NCBI GenBank assembly: GCA_037954325.1 | Contig: JBBMNZ010000001.1 | Coordinates: forward strand, 7,412,874 to 7,476,873 | Length of the DNA stretch: 64,000 bases | Origin: Fistularia commersonii | Lineage: Eukaryota; Chordata; Actinopteri; Syngnathiformes; Fistulariidae | Direction of reading: 5' to 3' | Shown here: positions 33,815-45,930 of the stretch, one piece after another | Position numbering within the stretch: the stretch's first letter is position 1 | Layout of the letters: every line of letters begins with the position of its first letter | The notes under the pieces: generated by a model | The model's input: only the letters and a program-made list of their open reading frames with translations | Databases searched by the model: none | What the model was told of the DNA's origin: nothing | Made by a program: the position numbers and the translations under genes

Positions 33815-35810
33815 AGATAAGATAAACTTACTGCTCCCCATAGGGGGAATTCCTTTGTCACATCAGCAGAACAGTTTTTAGTGTCAAATATGAATACAAA
33901 TATAAGTACAGAGACAATTAGAAGACAATATGAAAATAGCAAAAGACATCCACAAATAAATAGACAGCAGAAAGAAGAAGAAGAAGAACAACATCAAGAA
34001 TAAGAATGGACAACAGAATGGAAAAATATCAGAAATAGATAACCACAACAAAATGACAGAGTGGCAATAGCAGTGACAAGAATAAAATAAATGAAAAAAA
34101 AAAAAATGGATGCGAGTGGTCTGAGACTGACAAGGATAAAAAAAAACAGAGTCAGGGCAGGACACATGAATGGGTGAGGCAGTAAATGGGGTGAGATAGT
34201 GAGGTTGTGGTAGCGCAGATGCACCTCCGACTGGTCTGAGTTGTGTGCCGTCCAGACTACTGTTATATAGTCTGATGGCTGTGGGCACAAAAGAGGGTCT
34301 GAAGTGGTCAGTTCTTCACCGAGATGGGATGAACTCTTGGCTGAAACAGCTGCCTGTCAGCCACAGCTTGTTATGCAGGAGGTGGGAAGGATTGTCCAAG
34401 TGAGTCCCAGTCCCAATGTCCTTCACCCTCCTCACTGCCCCCGAGATGGTCCAGGTTCAGTCCCACCACCAAGTGGGCTTTCCTCACTAGCTTGTTGAGC
34501 CTATTGACCTCACCAGTCTTGGCATCGCCCCACCAGCACACTATAGTGAAGAAGAGTGCGCTGGCTACCATAGACTGGTAGAAGCTCTTGACGAGCCTGC
34601 TACAGATGGCAAATGACTTCAGTCACATCAGGAAGAACATCCTGCTCTGACCCTTCCTGTCAAGTGCATCAGTGTTGTGTGTCCTGTCCAGTTTATTGTT
34701 GATGTAGACCCCAAGATACTTCGATGAGTCCACTATCTCCACCTCTTCACCTTGGATGGTGATTGGTACCTGTCTCCTCCAATCCCTCCGGAAGTACCTT
34801 GGGGTACTCCTGTGCTGCACGCCATGGCCTTGGAAACACAGCCATCCACCCTGACATACTGCTGCTGTCCTGTGAGGTAGTCCAGGATCCAGGCAGTGAT
34901 GTCAGGGTCAAGTTGCGTACTCAGGAGCTTGTCCTTGAGGAAGGTGGGTTGGACGCTGTTGATGGCACTTGAGAAGCCAGAGAAGGTGACTCTTTCTGTA
35001 CCCTCAAGATGGGACAGTGAGGAAGATGATTACATCCTCAGATCTTACTGTGGTGTCAAACCTATTGAAGAAAAGGTTTAGCTCCACAGCACATTTAGGG
35101 CCAGCAAATTTAGCTCAAGGCATGGTTTTCCCACAGCCTGTCATCCCTATAGATGGCCCTGAGTGTCTTGTGGTACTTCGTCATGAAAACTCTCTTCTTC
35201 CTGTTGAGAAGACCTATGACGTTTACTTAATCCATGGCTTGTTGTTATTGAAACAATGGACCTTTTTAGATGGGACTATGTTGTCCTCACAGATTTTGAT
35301 GTTGTCTGTTATGCAACAAGAAGGCCCTCGATGTTGTCACCGAAGTTCTTTTCAAAAAGCCTCCAGTTAGTGACATTAAATCCTTTCTGCAATGCCTCCT
35401 CTGTGGCTTTGGACCAAATCTTTACAGACCTGGTGCTGGCTGCCTGCTGCTTCACCATTGGTGTGTAGGTGGTCTCCAGGAGTTCCAGGTTAAGGTCTGA
35501 GTTGCCCAGGGGGAAGAGAGGGGAATTGTTGTATGCATCCTTCATATTTGCATAGAGGAGGTCCAGGGTTTTATTCCCACAATCTATGCATTGGATGAAA
35601 GTTTGGAGAACGGGAGTAAGGGGGCATGGTTGAAGTTCCCTGCTGACCAGGATGAGAGCACTTGGGTGACATGTCTGCAGGTCCGCGGTCACCGAGTGGA
35701 TGACGTCACTGGTGCTGGCTGGGGCCACAGAAGGAGGAACATAGACGAGCACCAGGATGGAGGCCAGTTAACGGCAAGTCTTTCATTGCTGCTGCCACGA
35801 ATTACTTGTT
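33815..35810 (-). mobile_element. CR1/L2/Rex1-type (Jockey-superfamily) LINE, pseudogenised
   Basis: Order on the minus strand from right to left: endonuclease C-terminal part (35309-35752), an RT start with INSVQPTFLKDKLLSTQLDP (about 34900-34960) and GVPQGTS (about 34800), then directly the post-catalytic VDSSKYLGVYINNKLDRT (about 34680-34730), the thumb region FFTIVCWWGDAKTGEVNRLN (about 34490-34555), and the terminal IRLYNSSLDGTQLRP (about 34230-34280). The 3' UTR ends at about 33815 with the tccccatagggggaatt tail and short ttatctta-type repeats. The RT section that should carry the YADD box is deleted between about 34800 and 34790. The exact clade cannot be decided by eye. Confidence 0.8.
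35309..35752 (-). pseudogene. LINE endonuclease C-terminal and linker remnant
   Basis: A 147-codon open frame reads VYVPPSVAPASTSDVIHSV near its start, KTLDLLYANMKDAY in the middle (the usual D-LLY signature after the apurinic-like endonuclease catalytic core), then SVKIWSKATEEALQKGF and DNIEGLLVA. The normal family frame would continue into the RT. The upstream catalytic residues of the endonuclease are missing, and the 'SGDFNH' motif before the LLYANMK segment has been altered to SRELQP. It is not a functional protein. Confidence 0.8.
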
Positions 35811-35861
35811 CACGGAGGGAATACTGGGTTTCTGTTGATACAGATCCAGACCTGCTATATG

Positions 35862-35935
35862 TGTAAATTGTAATGTGTCAATGCTGTTGTGATTTAGTGC
35901 TGTATAAATAAATATCTGAGATGACTTGAATCGAC
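35862..35935 (+). repeat. LINE 3'-tail fragment (tgctgtataaataaa type)
   Basis: The block gtgatttagtgctgtataaa followed by taaatatctg is a common fish LINE 3' end (usually 'gatttggcgctatataaataaa'). Only the last 70 bp or so are present, oriented opposite to the adjacent LINE. Confidence 0.5.
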
Positions 35936-36840
35936 TTTTATGTAAGTCAAATTCAAATTCCCCCAATCCATGTGTGGAATTGATGAATATCAGTATACCA
36001 GTAAATGTGTCACTCATTTTTACCCAAATGACATGCACTCAAACTGTTTTGTTGTTTTTCATATTTTTCTAAATTTTTAATATTTTTCGGAAAGTGGAAA
36101 TGGGACTTTTTGGCCTCGTGCCAGTTTTGTGTTTATCCTGCCACATTCCATGGGAATTATGACCCTTGCCCTTTTGACACCATCATTGCCAAGCTTTCAA
36201 GGTATTACCCCCCCCCCTTCCTTTCCCTGATTCCTTACATTGCTGTGTATTTTGATCAAAGGAACAAAATGTCTTTCTTTGTATACCTGTTTCATAATAT
36301 CAGCGGCCTTTCCTCTTACACTGGATGTCCCTTGCAACCTAATTTCAAGTTTGAGTAAAATCCAATAATTGCAGTGAGCAAAAATAATTTTTGGGCGGTC
36401 AGTTTAAATCATGTAATCTGTGCAATTTCATGGAAATATGTTATTTTTTATTATTTTAATTATTAATTATGTTTTTCTTTTTAATTTTACATCAATCTGA
36501 GTATATGCCAGAGAGCTTGTTGATAAAACCTTTGTGGTGCCGTTGTCAATTTAATAAGCCATTTTATTCATTTTTGTATTTTAAATCACTCCATTCAAAG
36601 CTTTTTGTTCCTTGGTGCTCCAAAATAATGACAGGTTGCTCCCCAAGTCATCAGCTGTGGGAAAATAATGGCAAGAGATGGCGGCCTCTGCATCATTTTA
36701 AATACGCATTTTCTGTAGGAACTGGTTTGGGGAGGGTTGTTGATTCTGAAGTATAAAGTGTTGCATTTTGCAGCAGTCATTTAATGCCACCCCTTTCGCT
36801 TTATAGCGTTTTCACATTCCGGGGGATGGTGGCAGATAAT
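35936..36840. other. Non-coding DNA, no gene seen
   Basis: AT-rich single-copy-looking sequence. A stretch around 36600-36770 has balanced composition (tcatcagctgtgggaaaata) but no splice-bounded coding frame was recognised. Confidence 0.45.
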
Positions 36841-36841
36841 T

Positions 36842-38496
36842 ATAGTGAAAGGCAAGAGTCTGGAACCGAGAGTAGGAACTTTGAAACTTTGATACTGGGA
36901 CTATGACAGGAAAAGGTAGAGAGTTGATCAACATGATGCAGAGAAGAAAACTGGATATACTGTATGTCCAGTAGACCAGGTGGAAAGGTAGTAAGGCCAG
37001 AATGTTAGGAGCAGGCTTTAAGTTTTACTATCATGGTACTAACAGAGAAATGCAGTAGGAGTTATCCTGAAGGAGGAGTTCATTAGGAACGTTCTAGAGG
37101 TGAAAATAATGTCAGATAGACTGATAGACTCAACTCTGGGTGGTCACGGAGAGCTTCCAGATGATTGGAAAACAACAGGTAGTGTTATCAAGAAGACAGG
37201 TAGGAGAATAGATTACTGCGTCATCTGGAAGGAAAGTAGACAAGGAGACTTGGTGGTGGAATGAGGAAGTGCAGGACTATATACAGAGAAAGTGGTTCGC
37301 AAAGTAGAAATGGGACACTGAGAGGACTGAAGAGAAAAGACAGGAGTAGAGGGAGATACAAGATGACCTGTATGCTTGGTTGGACAGTAAGGAGGGAGAG
37401 CATGATCTATACAGGTTGGCAAAACAGAGAAATAATGATGGAAAGGATGTACAACAGGTCCAGTTGATTAAGGATAGAGTGGGAAAAGTATTGACGGATG
37501 CTAGATGAGAAATGGGAAGATGGAAAGAGTGCTTTGAAGAGCTGATAAATGTCGAAAATGAAAGAGCGGCATGGGTAGATAATGACTATTGTAGACCACA
37601 AAATAGCAGAGATTAGTAGAAGTGAAGTGAGGAAGGCATTGAAGAGGATGAAGAGTGAAAAGGCAGTTGGTCCTGATGATATACTGCACCTGTGGAGTTG
37701 TGGAAATGTCTAGGAGAGGCAGCGGTAGATTTTCTGACTAGATTATTCAACAGGATCTTAGTGAGTGAGAAGATGCCTGAAGAATGGAGACGCAGTGTGA
37801 TGGTGCCTATTTTTAAGAATAGAGGGGATGTGCAGAATTGCGGCAACTATAGAGGGATAAAGTTGATGAGCCATACAATGAAGTTATGGGAGAGAGTAGT
37901 GGAAAATAGACTGAGAGCAGAGGTCAGCATTTGTGAACAGCAGTATGGCTTCATGCCTAGAAAGAGTACTACAGATGCAGTATTTGCATTGAGAATACTG
38001 ATAGAGAAGTACAGAGAAGGCCAGAGGGAGCTGCATTGTGTTTTTGTAGATCTTGAAAAAGCATATGACAGGGTGCCAAGAGAGGAGCTCTGGTATTGTA
38101 TGAGGAAGTCTGGAGTCGCAGAGAAGTATGTTAAACTGGTGCAGGACATGTATGCTAGCTGTGAGACAGTGGTACGGTGTGCTGTAGGGGTAACAGAGAA
38201 GTTCAAGGTGGAGTTGGGACTCCATCAGGGATCAGCTCTGATCCCCTTCTTGTTTGCAGTGGTGATGGACAGGCTGACAGATGAGGTTAGACAGGAATAT
38301 CCATGGACCATGATGTTTGCAGACAGCATTGTGATCTGTAGTGAGAGCAGTGAACAGGTTGTGGAAAAGAAAGAGAGGCGGAGGTATGCTCTGGAAGGGA
38401 GAGAAATGAAGATCAGTCATGGCATGACATAATATATGTGTATGTGGAAACGGTAAGGCTTCAGGGAGTGAAGATCAAGAAGTTGGAGGATTTCAA
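36842..38496 (+). mobile_element. RTE-clade LINE copy C, 5'-truncated with internal deletion
   Basis: Begins inside the endonuclease start (aaaggcaagagtctggaacc). At about 37135 it jumps from the endonuclease (MSDRLID) to the linker (STLGGHGELPDDWKT), losing the endonuclease core. It continues through the linker and RT to about 38496, where it stops before the 3' region. The long open RT stretch 37692-38432 is described separately. Confidence 0.9.
37692..38432 (+). pseudogene. RTE reverse-transcriptase remnant, 246 codons open
   Basis: The longest open frame of the window. It covers most of the RT: KMPEEWRRSVMVPIFKNRG (fingers, about 37770), NYRGIKLMSHTMKLWERVV (about 37845), EQQYGFMPRKSTTDAVFALR (about 37935), FVDLEKAYDRVPREELWYC with the first catalytic Asp (about 38045), and LHQGSALIPFLFAVVMDRL (about 38220). 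The second catalytic box reads FADS rather than FADD (about 38320), so the enzyme would be inactive even though the frame is open. The frame is lost after a 'KISHGMT' end where a family member continues into the thumb and C-terminal zinc-finger-like region. Confidence 0.88.
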
Positions 38497-38540
38497 GAAA
38501 CATATTGTCGGCACTATAAGGCGCACCTAAAAGCCTTTAA

Positions 38541-39496
38541 CCCTTGTGCGATCTTAACATTCTGTTTACTCCCCGTGTCCTACAGGTCAAAAATGACCCG
38601 CACTACCAAAGCCCCAAAATAAAGCGGCTTAATTGAATTTTAAATCCGTAATCTATTTAGTTTGATGAAACACCCTGTTATTTATCAATTTAACTCAATT
38701 TAATCAATTTTTTTATCATGTATTTATTGTTACACATTAAAAAAAAGAGGATCACCAGCGAACATGATTCCACCTTTTTTTTTTTTTTTTTTTTACCGAA
38801 AACACACTGTCATACCAGTTTTTTTTTACACAGTTAAGGTTTATTATTGCTATTATATAAATTTGAAGTAATTATCTCTGAATTAATTATATAGAAAGGG
38901 AATAAAAAACAGTCAATAATCTGGAACATTTTTGTCAACAGTTTTTTCTTTTATATTTTTTAGGAAGTGAATTATAAAAAAAAAAAAAACACTTCTCTCA
39001 TAACACAACAAAACAACAAAATGTTGCTTGACTTTGTGAACTATTTTCAACATCAACTCTATTTAGCACATGTAGGACAGTATGTGTGAACGTGAGAATG
39101 TTCAGTGAGACATTGGGGATCTGAACTAAGGGTATGAATTTCACGCACTGGAAAATATGGGATATTTTCATGATCTGATCTTGGGCTCAAAACACCACAT
39201 ATCAAAATATTGAATGCAATTAGAAAAAAAAAAAAAAGTTTAACAGGACAGACAGAGGGTGTAGAATCAGAGCAGAAGAATCCACAGATAAATCTTGAAA
39301 TGAAATATAAAAAAAATTGTCAAAAAAAAAGGAAAAAAATTAAAGCGCTATAATGTGTGAAATGCAAGTAATAGAAAAATAAATAAAAAACAAATGTATA
39401 TTTATATGTGTATATATATTGAAATGAAGGGTGAAATTCAAGTGATAAAACATACAAAAAAAATCCACTATATACTTACATATGTTTGTGCATGTT

Positions 39497-39532
<36 letters not shown>

Positions 39533-39837
39533 TGTCTGTAGGTGTGTGTGTGTATATGTGTATTAGAGAGAGTTTGTGTGTGGCCTTTGAACTTTTTCTG
39601 GTGTTTAAATGCTTTTATCATTCACGGGTCAAAAATGACCCATAAGACAATCTTTGTACCCTAGTAGTGTACAGCCCATACGGAAACATAAACAAAAAAA
39701 AGTATCACTTTTTCTAATGATGGGGTCCCTTTAGGAAAAGTCATAAAATTTCAAGTTGGAAAAAGATAGGTTGAGATGTTTTTTTTACAGCGAAACATGG
39801 TAGTGGGTCACTTTTGACCCGCAAGACAACACAAGGG
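38541..39837. mobile_element. piggyBac-type nonautonomous element with TTAA duplication
   Basis: TTAA lies at both borders (38537-38540 and 39838-39841). The ends start cccttgtg on both strands and share subterminal gtcaaaaatgacccg / gggtcaaaagtgacccac blocks; an internal gggtcaaaaatgaccc lies at about 39627-39642. TTAA targets and CCC/GGG ends are typical of piggyBac. The 1297-bp body is AT-rich with a (GT)n run (39499-39531) and poly-A tracts, and has no transposase. It is inserted in a scrap of another fish repeat (38504-38536, 'cactataaggcgcacc'). Confidence 0.82.
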
Positions 39838-39854
39838 TTAATGGAAGGAAGGAA

Positions 39855-40430
39855 TGGAGGAAGCTCTAGAGAGTTGGAGGTATGCGCTGGAAAGGAATAG
39901 AAAGAAGATTAGTCGCAGCAAGACAGAGTAGATGTGTGTGAATGAGATAACTCAGGTGGAATGGTGAAGCTACAGGGAGTGGAGATCAGGAAGTTGGAGG
40001 ATTTCAGGTACTTGGGGTCAACAAAGGTGGAAAAGAGGTGAACAGACGGGTTGAAACAGGTTGGAACGGGTGGAGAAAAGTGTCAGGGGTACTATGTGAT
40101 AGAAGACTATCAGCCAGAATGAAAGGAAAGGTGTACAAGACAGTGTTGAGACCAGCGATGCTGTATGGACTAGAAACAGTTACAATGACCAAAAGTCCGG
40201 TCATGAAGGTTTGGTCATGTATCGAGGGGGGATAGTTAATATATTAGTAGACGGATGCTGGAATTGGAGCTGCCAGGCAGGAAGAGATGATTTATGGATG
40301 TAGTGAGAGACGATACGAAGGCGGTTTGTGTGAGAGAGGAGGATACAGAGAATAGGGTTAGATGGAGAAAGTTGATTCATTGTGGTGACCCCTGAAGGGA
40401 AAAGCCGAAAGGAGAAGAAGAAGAAGAATT
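39855..40430 (+). mobile_element. RTE-clade LINE copy D, 3' fragment
   Basis: Begins at gaggaagctctagagagttg (the post-catalytic region of the RT), then the tgtgtgaatgagat block, 'gaggatttcaggtacttggg', MKGKVYKTVLRPAMLYGLET (about 40120-40180), and skips to the terminal part (about 40205) ending gacccctgaagggaaaagcc and a GAAGAAGAAG tail. It overlaps the 3' part of copy C by about 120 bases of family sequence, so it is a separate insertion and not a continuation. Confidence 0.88.
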
Positions 40431-41424
40431 CCTGAAAGTAACGAGTTCTGGCACTCAATGGGCTTTGGACACAACACCCATGTTCAAATCTTGGGTAAAG
40501 GACAAATGTGAGGAAGCCCTACAAATAGTGATTTTAGCCTATAAAAAAAAAGGTGTCAGGATTGAATCCAGGAAAAAAAATCTTGTCCGTGTGCATTGAT
40601 ATAAACTCTGTGAAGTCAGCATCAGTAGATGTACCTGGGTTCATGTGTGTGTGTGCATGCATAAGTGATACAAGCTTTCAGCCTGGTTGCTAAGTGGGGT
40701 CACCTCCATCCTCCGCTTCTCTCCCCGCTTTTATCATCCACCCCTCCCTCTATCCTCTGCTGGTATTTCATATTGCCCATCAGTTCTCCCCTCCCTACCA
40801 TTGCTCTGTTTACTCTTTATCTCAAACATCCTCCTCCACTTCCCATCTCTCCGGTCCTTCCCATTTCCCAGCCTTCACTCTCTGAGAGCCCTTTTTTTTC
40901 TTCTTGACTGTTTCATTTACCCTCAGGCGTCTTTTTCTTCACCCAACGACATCTATTTCCTCTCATGCGGTGCATGCATGTGCCCTTGTTTTTATATCCC
41001 TTGTCTATATCTCCACTTGCTCTCCAACGCTCCCTCACACAGTGTGCACCCTCAGCCACACCCTTTGCCATGCCGCTTCAATGCAATATGTATGGACTCC
41101 AGCTCTCAGAACCCTTGACCTGCTGCAGGTCATAAAGACTGAGATTTTTGACTCTTCTGACAACGTGTGAACGTAGCATGTGCAACAAAGTCTTTCATTG
41201 GAGGAAAAACTATATAATAATTCAGTCCTACTCATTGAAGTGTAGGTGGGGAGGAGCACTTGTGATCAAACTATAATTAAATATTCAAACGTTGCATACT
41301 GTGAAAGAAGGCACACACAAGAGCTGGTCCTCCCCAATATGGCGCCCTTAGCATAATTTTATATGTTGCCCCCCTCCATCAGCAATTTACATACATTTTC
41401 AAGAGAAATTGAATAGCACACACA

Positions 41425-41477
<53 letters not shown>

Positions 41478-44049
41478 GATTTGAACGTCATAACTCCAAA
41501 CCGTTTCACTGTGCAATAATCTCAATTTAAACACCACATCTTTCTGTAGACCAGGGGTGGGCAAACCTTTGGCCCGTGGGCCACAACAGGTACTAAAATT
41601 GGTGAATATAATTATTTAAGTACAGAGTATATTTAACACAATATATGTTGGTGCACTTTACACAACTGCATAAACCCTTATGGTACACTACAACAGAGTA
41701 CATTTTTGGTACCTTACCTTACTCTGATGACTCAGTCGGTGGCATAGTCCGAACAGTAGCTAACAGTTGCCGGTCTCAAGCTTATGAAATCAGCCCCCAA
41801 AAAATGACTACTGTAAACGACCCTGATTTTAGCTCCTTCACCTTCCTCCGTCTCATCCTGCTTTTTAGAGGAAAATTTGTGTCGTAGCTTTTATGGACAG
41901 TCCAAAAGTAGATGGATAGATTAAGTGGATACACTTGTGACATGTGATATGTGACATGAGGAAAAAAAGAAAAATGTTGCTCCCATTGCGTATGGATGTG
42001 GTAAGTTTTAGGTTTCTTACTTGACTCGGCTCCTTCAATCAGTATTAACCTTATCTTTAAAATGAATAGTTTGAAAGGTTATGTTGGTTAGCTTGCTGGA
42101 AGTTGAAGTTGCCTGTGAGTGGCTGACTTCAAAAGCGTGGTGGTTATATTCCAGCACTAGCCGAGATAAACAATGACACTCCCTGTACTCCTATTAGCTT
42201 TTCCCACACTCTTATTTACATTTCCCATACTCTTATAAACACTTCCTATGCTCTTAAACAAGTAGTGATCGCACGACCTGAATGATCTCAAATGTTCAAG
42301 GCAAGATGCTGACTGCATTCTGTGAGCAGTAGAATGATGCTATGGGCACTGAGTCAATCAGGGATCAGGTTATAGAACACCAAGCTCTGGTTGTTCACCA
42401 TCCTAGATGATGCTTTAGCATAAAAATAATTGAAATAGCAAATATATATATAAATACTGTATTGACGTAATGTTGAGAGGAATGTTCTGAGTTATGTAAA
42501 TTGCTACTGTCTGTGAAAGTGTTTGGATGAGAGAGCGAGGGGGCAGGGTGATTGTGAGTACAAGAAGAGCAGCAGTTCATTTGAGCTGCTGCTGTTTTTC
42601 TTGGCGTAACTGTTCTAATAAAAGACAGGTTTGTTAACTAACAACTCATCATCCTTGAACATGTCCAGCCGGACATTAAAATACATTTTTATCACTAAAA
42701 CACATGGTACAGTGAAAACTCCACAATACTGATTTGTACTGTGATACAGTGAGACCGCAAAAGGTGAACTACGATAAAGTGAGGTACAACTTATTTCAAT
42801 CAACTGGCAAGTGATTGAAATAAGTGCCAAAAGGAGGATGGATGACAGATTTCGATGACAAACAGTACCTGCATTTTGTTGTACTCCTGTACTAAGTATG
42901 AGTCTCTGATGACAATAAAGAAATATAACTTACACTTGAATTCCCCGTTATTGTTTTAATGATTGCATACCTGGAACAGTCCAGAACCATAGATTTCATA
43001 TCTCTCTACCACAGTAGGAACTCAACTGATATTACATCTGACCTGCTTACGCAAAGGTTCGGTCCACCCTCTGCTTGGCTATCATTGTTATTTTTTTCAT
43101 TCCTCCATAAGATCTGTTGGAACCATATGCCAGCAGTACAGCAGAGTTCAGTCACAAGAGAAATGTTGCTGGATGTGGACCTAAAAATAATCGGAAACAC
43201 CTACTTTATATTGGCTGTAAACCTACCTGAGGCATAAATGTGTACTGTATATTTTTTCTCCTATTTCTAAATAGAGGTAACATGGTGTTTTATCCTCAAC
43301 TGCATTTTTTGCCCCTGAGTTCTGGCTATATGTTCTATCGAAAACAAAAGCACAACAGTTAAACTACTAGTTTATGTCCAATTATATATATCATTTAGAG
43401 TTTTGAATCAATGCGGGGATTTGACAAGAATGCATTCAGGATAACACGTAAAGAGACCTGGGTTAACTTTATGGCAATGGTAGGCTGATCAGAGAAAAAT
43501 GGGAACATCAACTCACTCACAGAACTTGCAACGCTTCCCACTACCCAAGTAGAAATAAAGTCCCCCAGGTTGTTCATTAATGAAAAGAAACTAAATTCCA
43601 CTTTTGAGCAAGTCGTACTTAATACTTTTAAAACTGTAACTGGATTCTCATTCCCTTGGTCGCAAACTTAATTTTTCTGGGCCTGAAAATTTGATAATTT
43701 AGCAGAGCCAGACAAAAATTTTTACTTCACGTATCTCTCTCGTTGTCCTTATGGAACAACCTATGGAACAAAAATAAACAATGGGAAGAAAAGGTAACCC
43801 TCAGACCAAGAAACAAACTCCTTCAGAAAATAAACAGTGGCAGCTAACCGGGGGCATCGATAAACAAATGAGGCAATGCTTCATAGTGTTAACAAAACAA
43901 ATATGAGGTGACAGGAGTCATCTCAGATTTGAAATGTGATCTGTATCTGTTTGTGGCAATGGCGCCACCACGCACAATCCTCCAGTGGTGGTCACCTGCC
44001 TGTTTTTCCAGTAGTGGCTTTGCTGGGCTTATCATCTCCCCTTCAAAGG
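40431..44049. other. Non-coding DNA with microsatellite, hAT end and LTR-like scraps
   Basis: (CA)n at 41417-41475. A hAT end at 41551-41625 begins accaggggtgggcaaacctt and continues ggcccgtgggccac. A pyrimidine-rich stretch at 40690-40900 gives long spurious frames. A possible solo-LTR 3' part lies at about 42490-42645: an agcagcag...ctgctgct hairpin, then ctaataaaagac and an end tgttaactaaca. No gene was recognised. Confidence 0.5.
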
Positions 44050-44051
44050 TA

Positions 44052-45131
44052 CACTATATGGCCAAAAGTATTTGTTCACCAGCGTTGACTTGCATATGAA
44101 TTTAATTGACACCCCATTCCCAATCCATTGGGTTCAATATAACATTACTCCACCCTTTGCAGCTTCAACTCTTCTGGGAAAGCTGTCCACAAGGACTCTG
44201 TGCAGGCCAGTCAGGTTTATCCACACAAGACTCTGTCATCCATGTCTTTATCGACCTTGCTTTGTGCAGTGGTGCACGGTCATTTTGGAAAAGGAAGGGG
44301 TCAGCTCCAAACTGTTCCCACAAAGTTGGGAGCATGGACTTGTCCAAAATGTCTTTGTATGCTAAAGTTCCTTTCACTGGAACTAAGGGGCCAAGCTCAG
44401 CTTCTGAAAAAAAAACACCATAATCCCCCCCCCACCAAGCTTCACATTTGGCGCACTGCAGTCAGACAAGTATAGTTCTCCTGGCAACCACCAGGCCCAG
44501 ACTCATCAATCAGATTGCCAGATGGAGACGCACACTTTGTGCCTCCAGAGAATGTGTCTCCACTGCTCTAGAGTCCAGTTGCGGCATGCTTTACACCACT
44601 GCATCCAATGCTTATCATTGTACTTGGTGAGGTGTGTCTTAGATGCAGCTGCTCGGCCATGGAAACCCTTTGTATGAAGCTCTCTGTGCACTGCTCTTGA
44701 GCTAATCTGAAGGCCACATGAAGTTTGGAGGTCTTTAGTGCTTGACTCCAGAAAGTTGGCAACGTCTTCGCACTATGTGCCTCAGCAACCACTGACTTCA
44801 CTCTGTCAGTTTACGTGGCCAATCATTTTGTGGCTTAGTTGATGTCATTCCCAAACATTTTTGTGTTCTTATAGTACAGCTGACAGTTGACTGTGGAATT
44901 TTAGGAGTAAGGAAATTTCACAACTGAATTTGATGAAAAGGTGGCATCTTATCATAGTTCCCTGCCAGAATTCACTGAGCTCCTGAGAGCAACCAATTGT
45001 TTCATAAATGTTTGTAAAAACAGTCAGCGTGCCTAGGTGCTTGATTTTATACTCCTGTGACCATGGACGTGATTAGAACACCTGATTCTGATTATTTGGG
45101 TAGGTGAGTGAATACTTTAGCCCATATAGTG
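44052..45131 (-). mobile_element. Tc1-like transposon with both ends and TA duplication
   Basis: Bounded by inverted repeats cactatatggccaaaagtat and (complement, right) cactatatgggctaaagtat, flanked by TA at 44050-44051 and 45132-45133. At 1080 bp it is shorter than a full Tc1 (about 1.3-1.6 kb). The minus strand holds a broken transposase in several frames: MQWCKACRNWTLEQWRHIL (about 44560-44610, normally followed by the first catalytic Asp), FGADPFLFQNDRAPLHKARS with the second catalytic Asp region (about 44250-44310), and CVDKPDWPAQSP (about 44195-44230). The final acidic motif region (DLNPIE) is not intact. Confidence 0.9.
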
Positions 45132-45379
45132 TATCTGTTCCAAAGTGGTTGAGCCACTTGGATACCTTCACTTGCAAGAGGGGTTGAAGTATATACATCT
45201 TGGTGTAAATTCTGTGACCTGCAAAGCTTGGAGTCCTGAGCTATAGAAGGATGTCAGTCCAGTCTGATCAAGAATCACTGACTGCATCAAAAAAGAACTA
45301 TATATCCCACCCAAACCAACAATCCTTTCTCAGAAGCAGCTTTGAAGTCATCAGTTAGTTTTATGTATGCAATCTGATA

Positions 45380-45930
45380 CCTGATACCTTACTGAAAATG
45401 TGAGTAAGGCCTTGGCCTCCCTTCATAACTGGAAGATGGAGCACTGCTGCTTGGTTCCAGAGTTTTCTGGAACAGAGGATATCTAAGATTAGCCTCTAGA
45501 TCTCCTCCAACAAGCCCCTTGGTGGGGTTAGTGCAATGAGCTTGTGCTGAAGAGTTAAAGCATTCAGGTTATTGATGACCACCAGTTCTTCCCCCACATG
45601 ACAGTTGAGGCAGCAGCAACCTCTGCTTTGATAGCCGTGCACTTACTTTGTATTTTACCCCTACCTGTTTTTTTTCCACTAAAGGCTTCAGTCCTTAGGC
45701 AGACCCCTAGCACTTTAAGGCTGGCCCTCTCCCAGCTGAGGCCAGCAGATAGGGTTGGAAATGTCCGGCCACTCCATTGACCAGATAGCAAGGCTTTGCT
45801 CTTTGCCCAGTTCAACCTTGCTGAGCTTGCCCTTGTTTACAGAAAGAGAACATTTGAAAGGTGCTGGACACCCTCCTGGTTGGATACGCATACATTTACA
45901 TTATCAATGTAACCCCTGGGAAATTTAGTG
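45380..45930 (-). mobile_element. Tx1/L1-like LINE fragment, RT C-terminal part
   Basis: The minus strand reads GYIDNVNVCVSNQEGVQHLS (about 45850-45910), where the catalytic YADD box has become YIDN; then MNWAKSKALLSGQWSG (about 45770-45815), LSWERASLKVLGVCLRTE (about 45690-45750), and downstream LIALTPPRGLLEEI (about 45490-45540). This wording is characteristic of fish Tx1/L1-type LINEs. Frameshifts and the lost catalytic Asp make it inactive. The matching upstream RT and ORF1 pieces are at 46880-47290 and 47640-48160. Confidence 0.75.

Noticed and set aside
38497..39854. Idea that RTE copies C and D are one element split by the piggyBac-type insertion
   Set aside because: C and D overlap by about 120 bases of family sequence, far more than a TTAA duplication, so they are separate copies.
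40665..41170. Overlapping plus-strand frames of up to 143 codons
   Set aside because: Pyrimidine-rich sequence giving Ser/Pro/Leu-rich translations in all three frames; no protein family seen.
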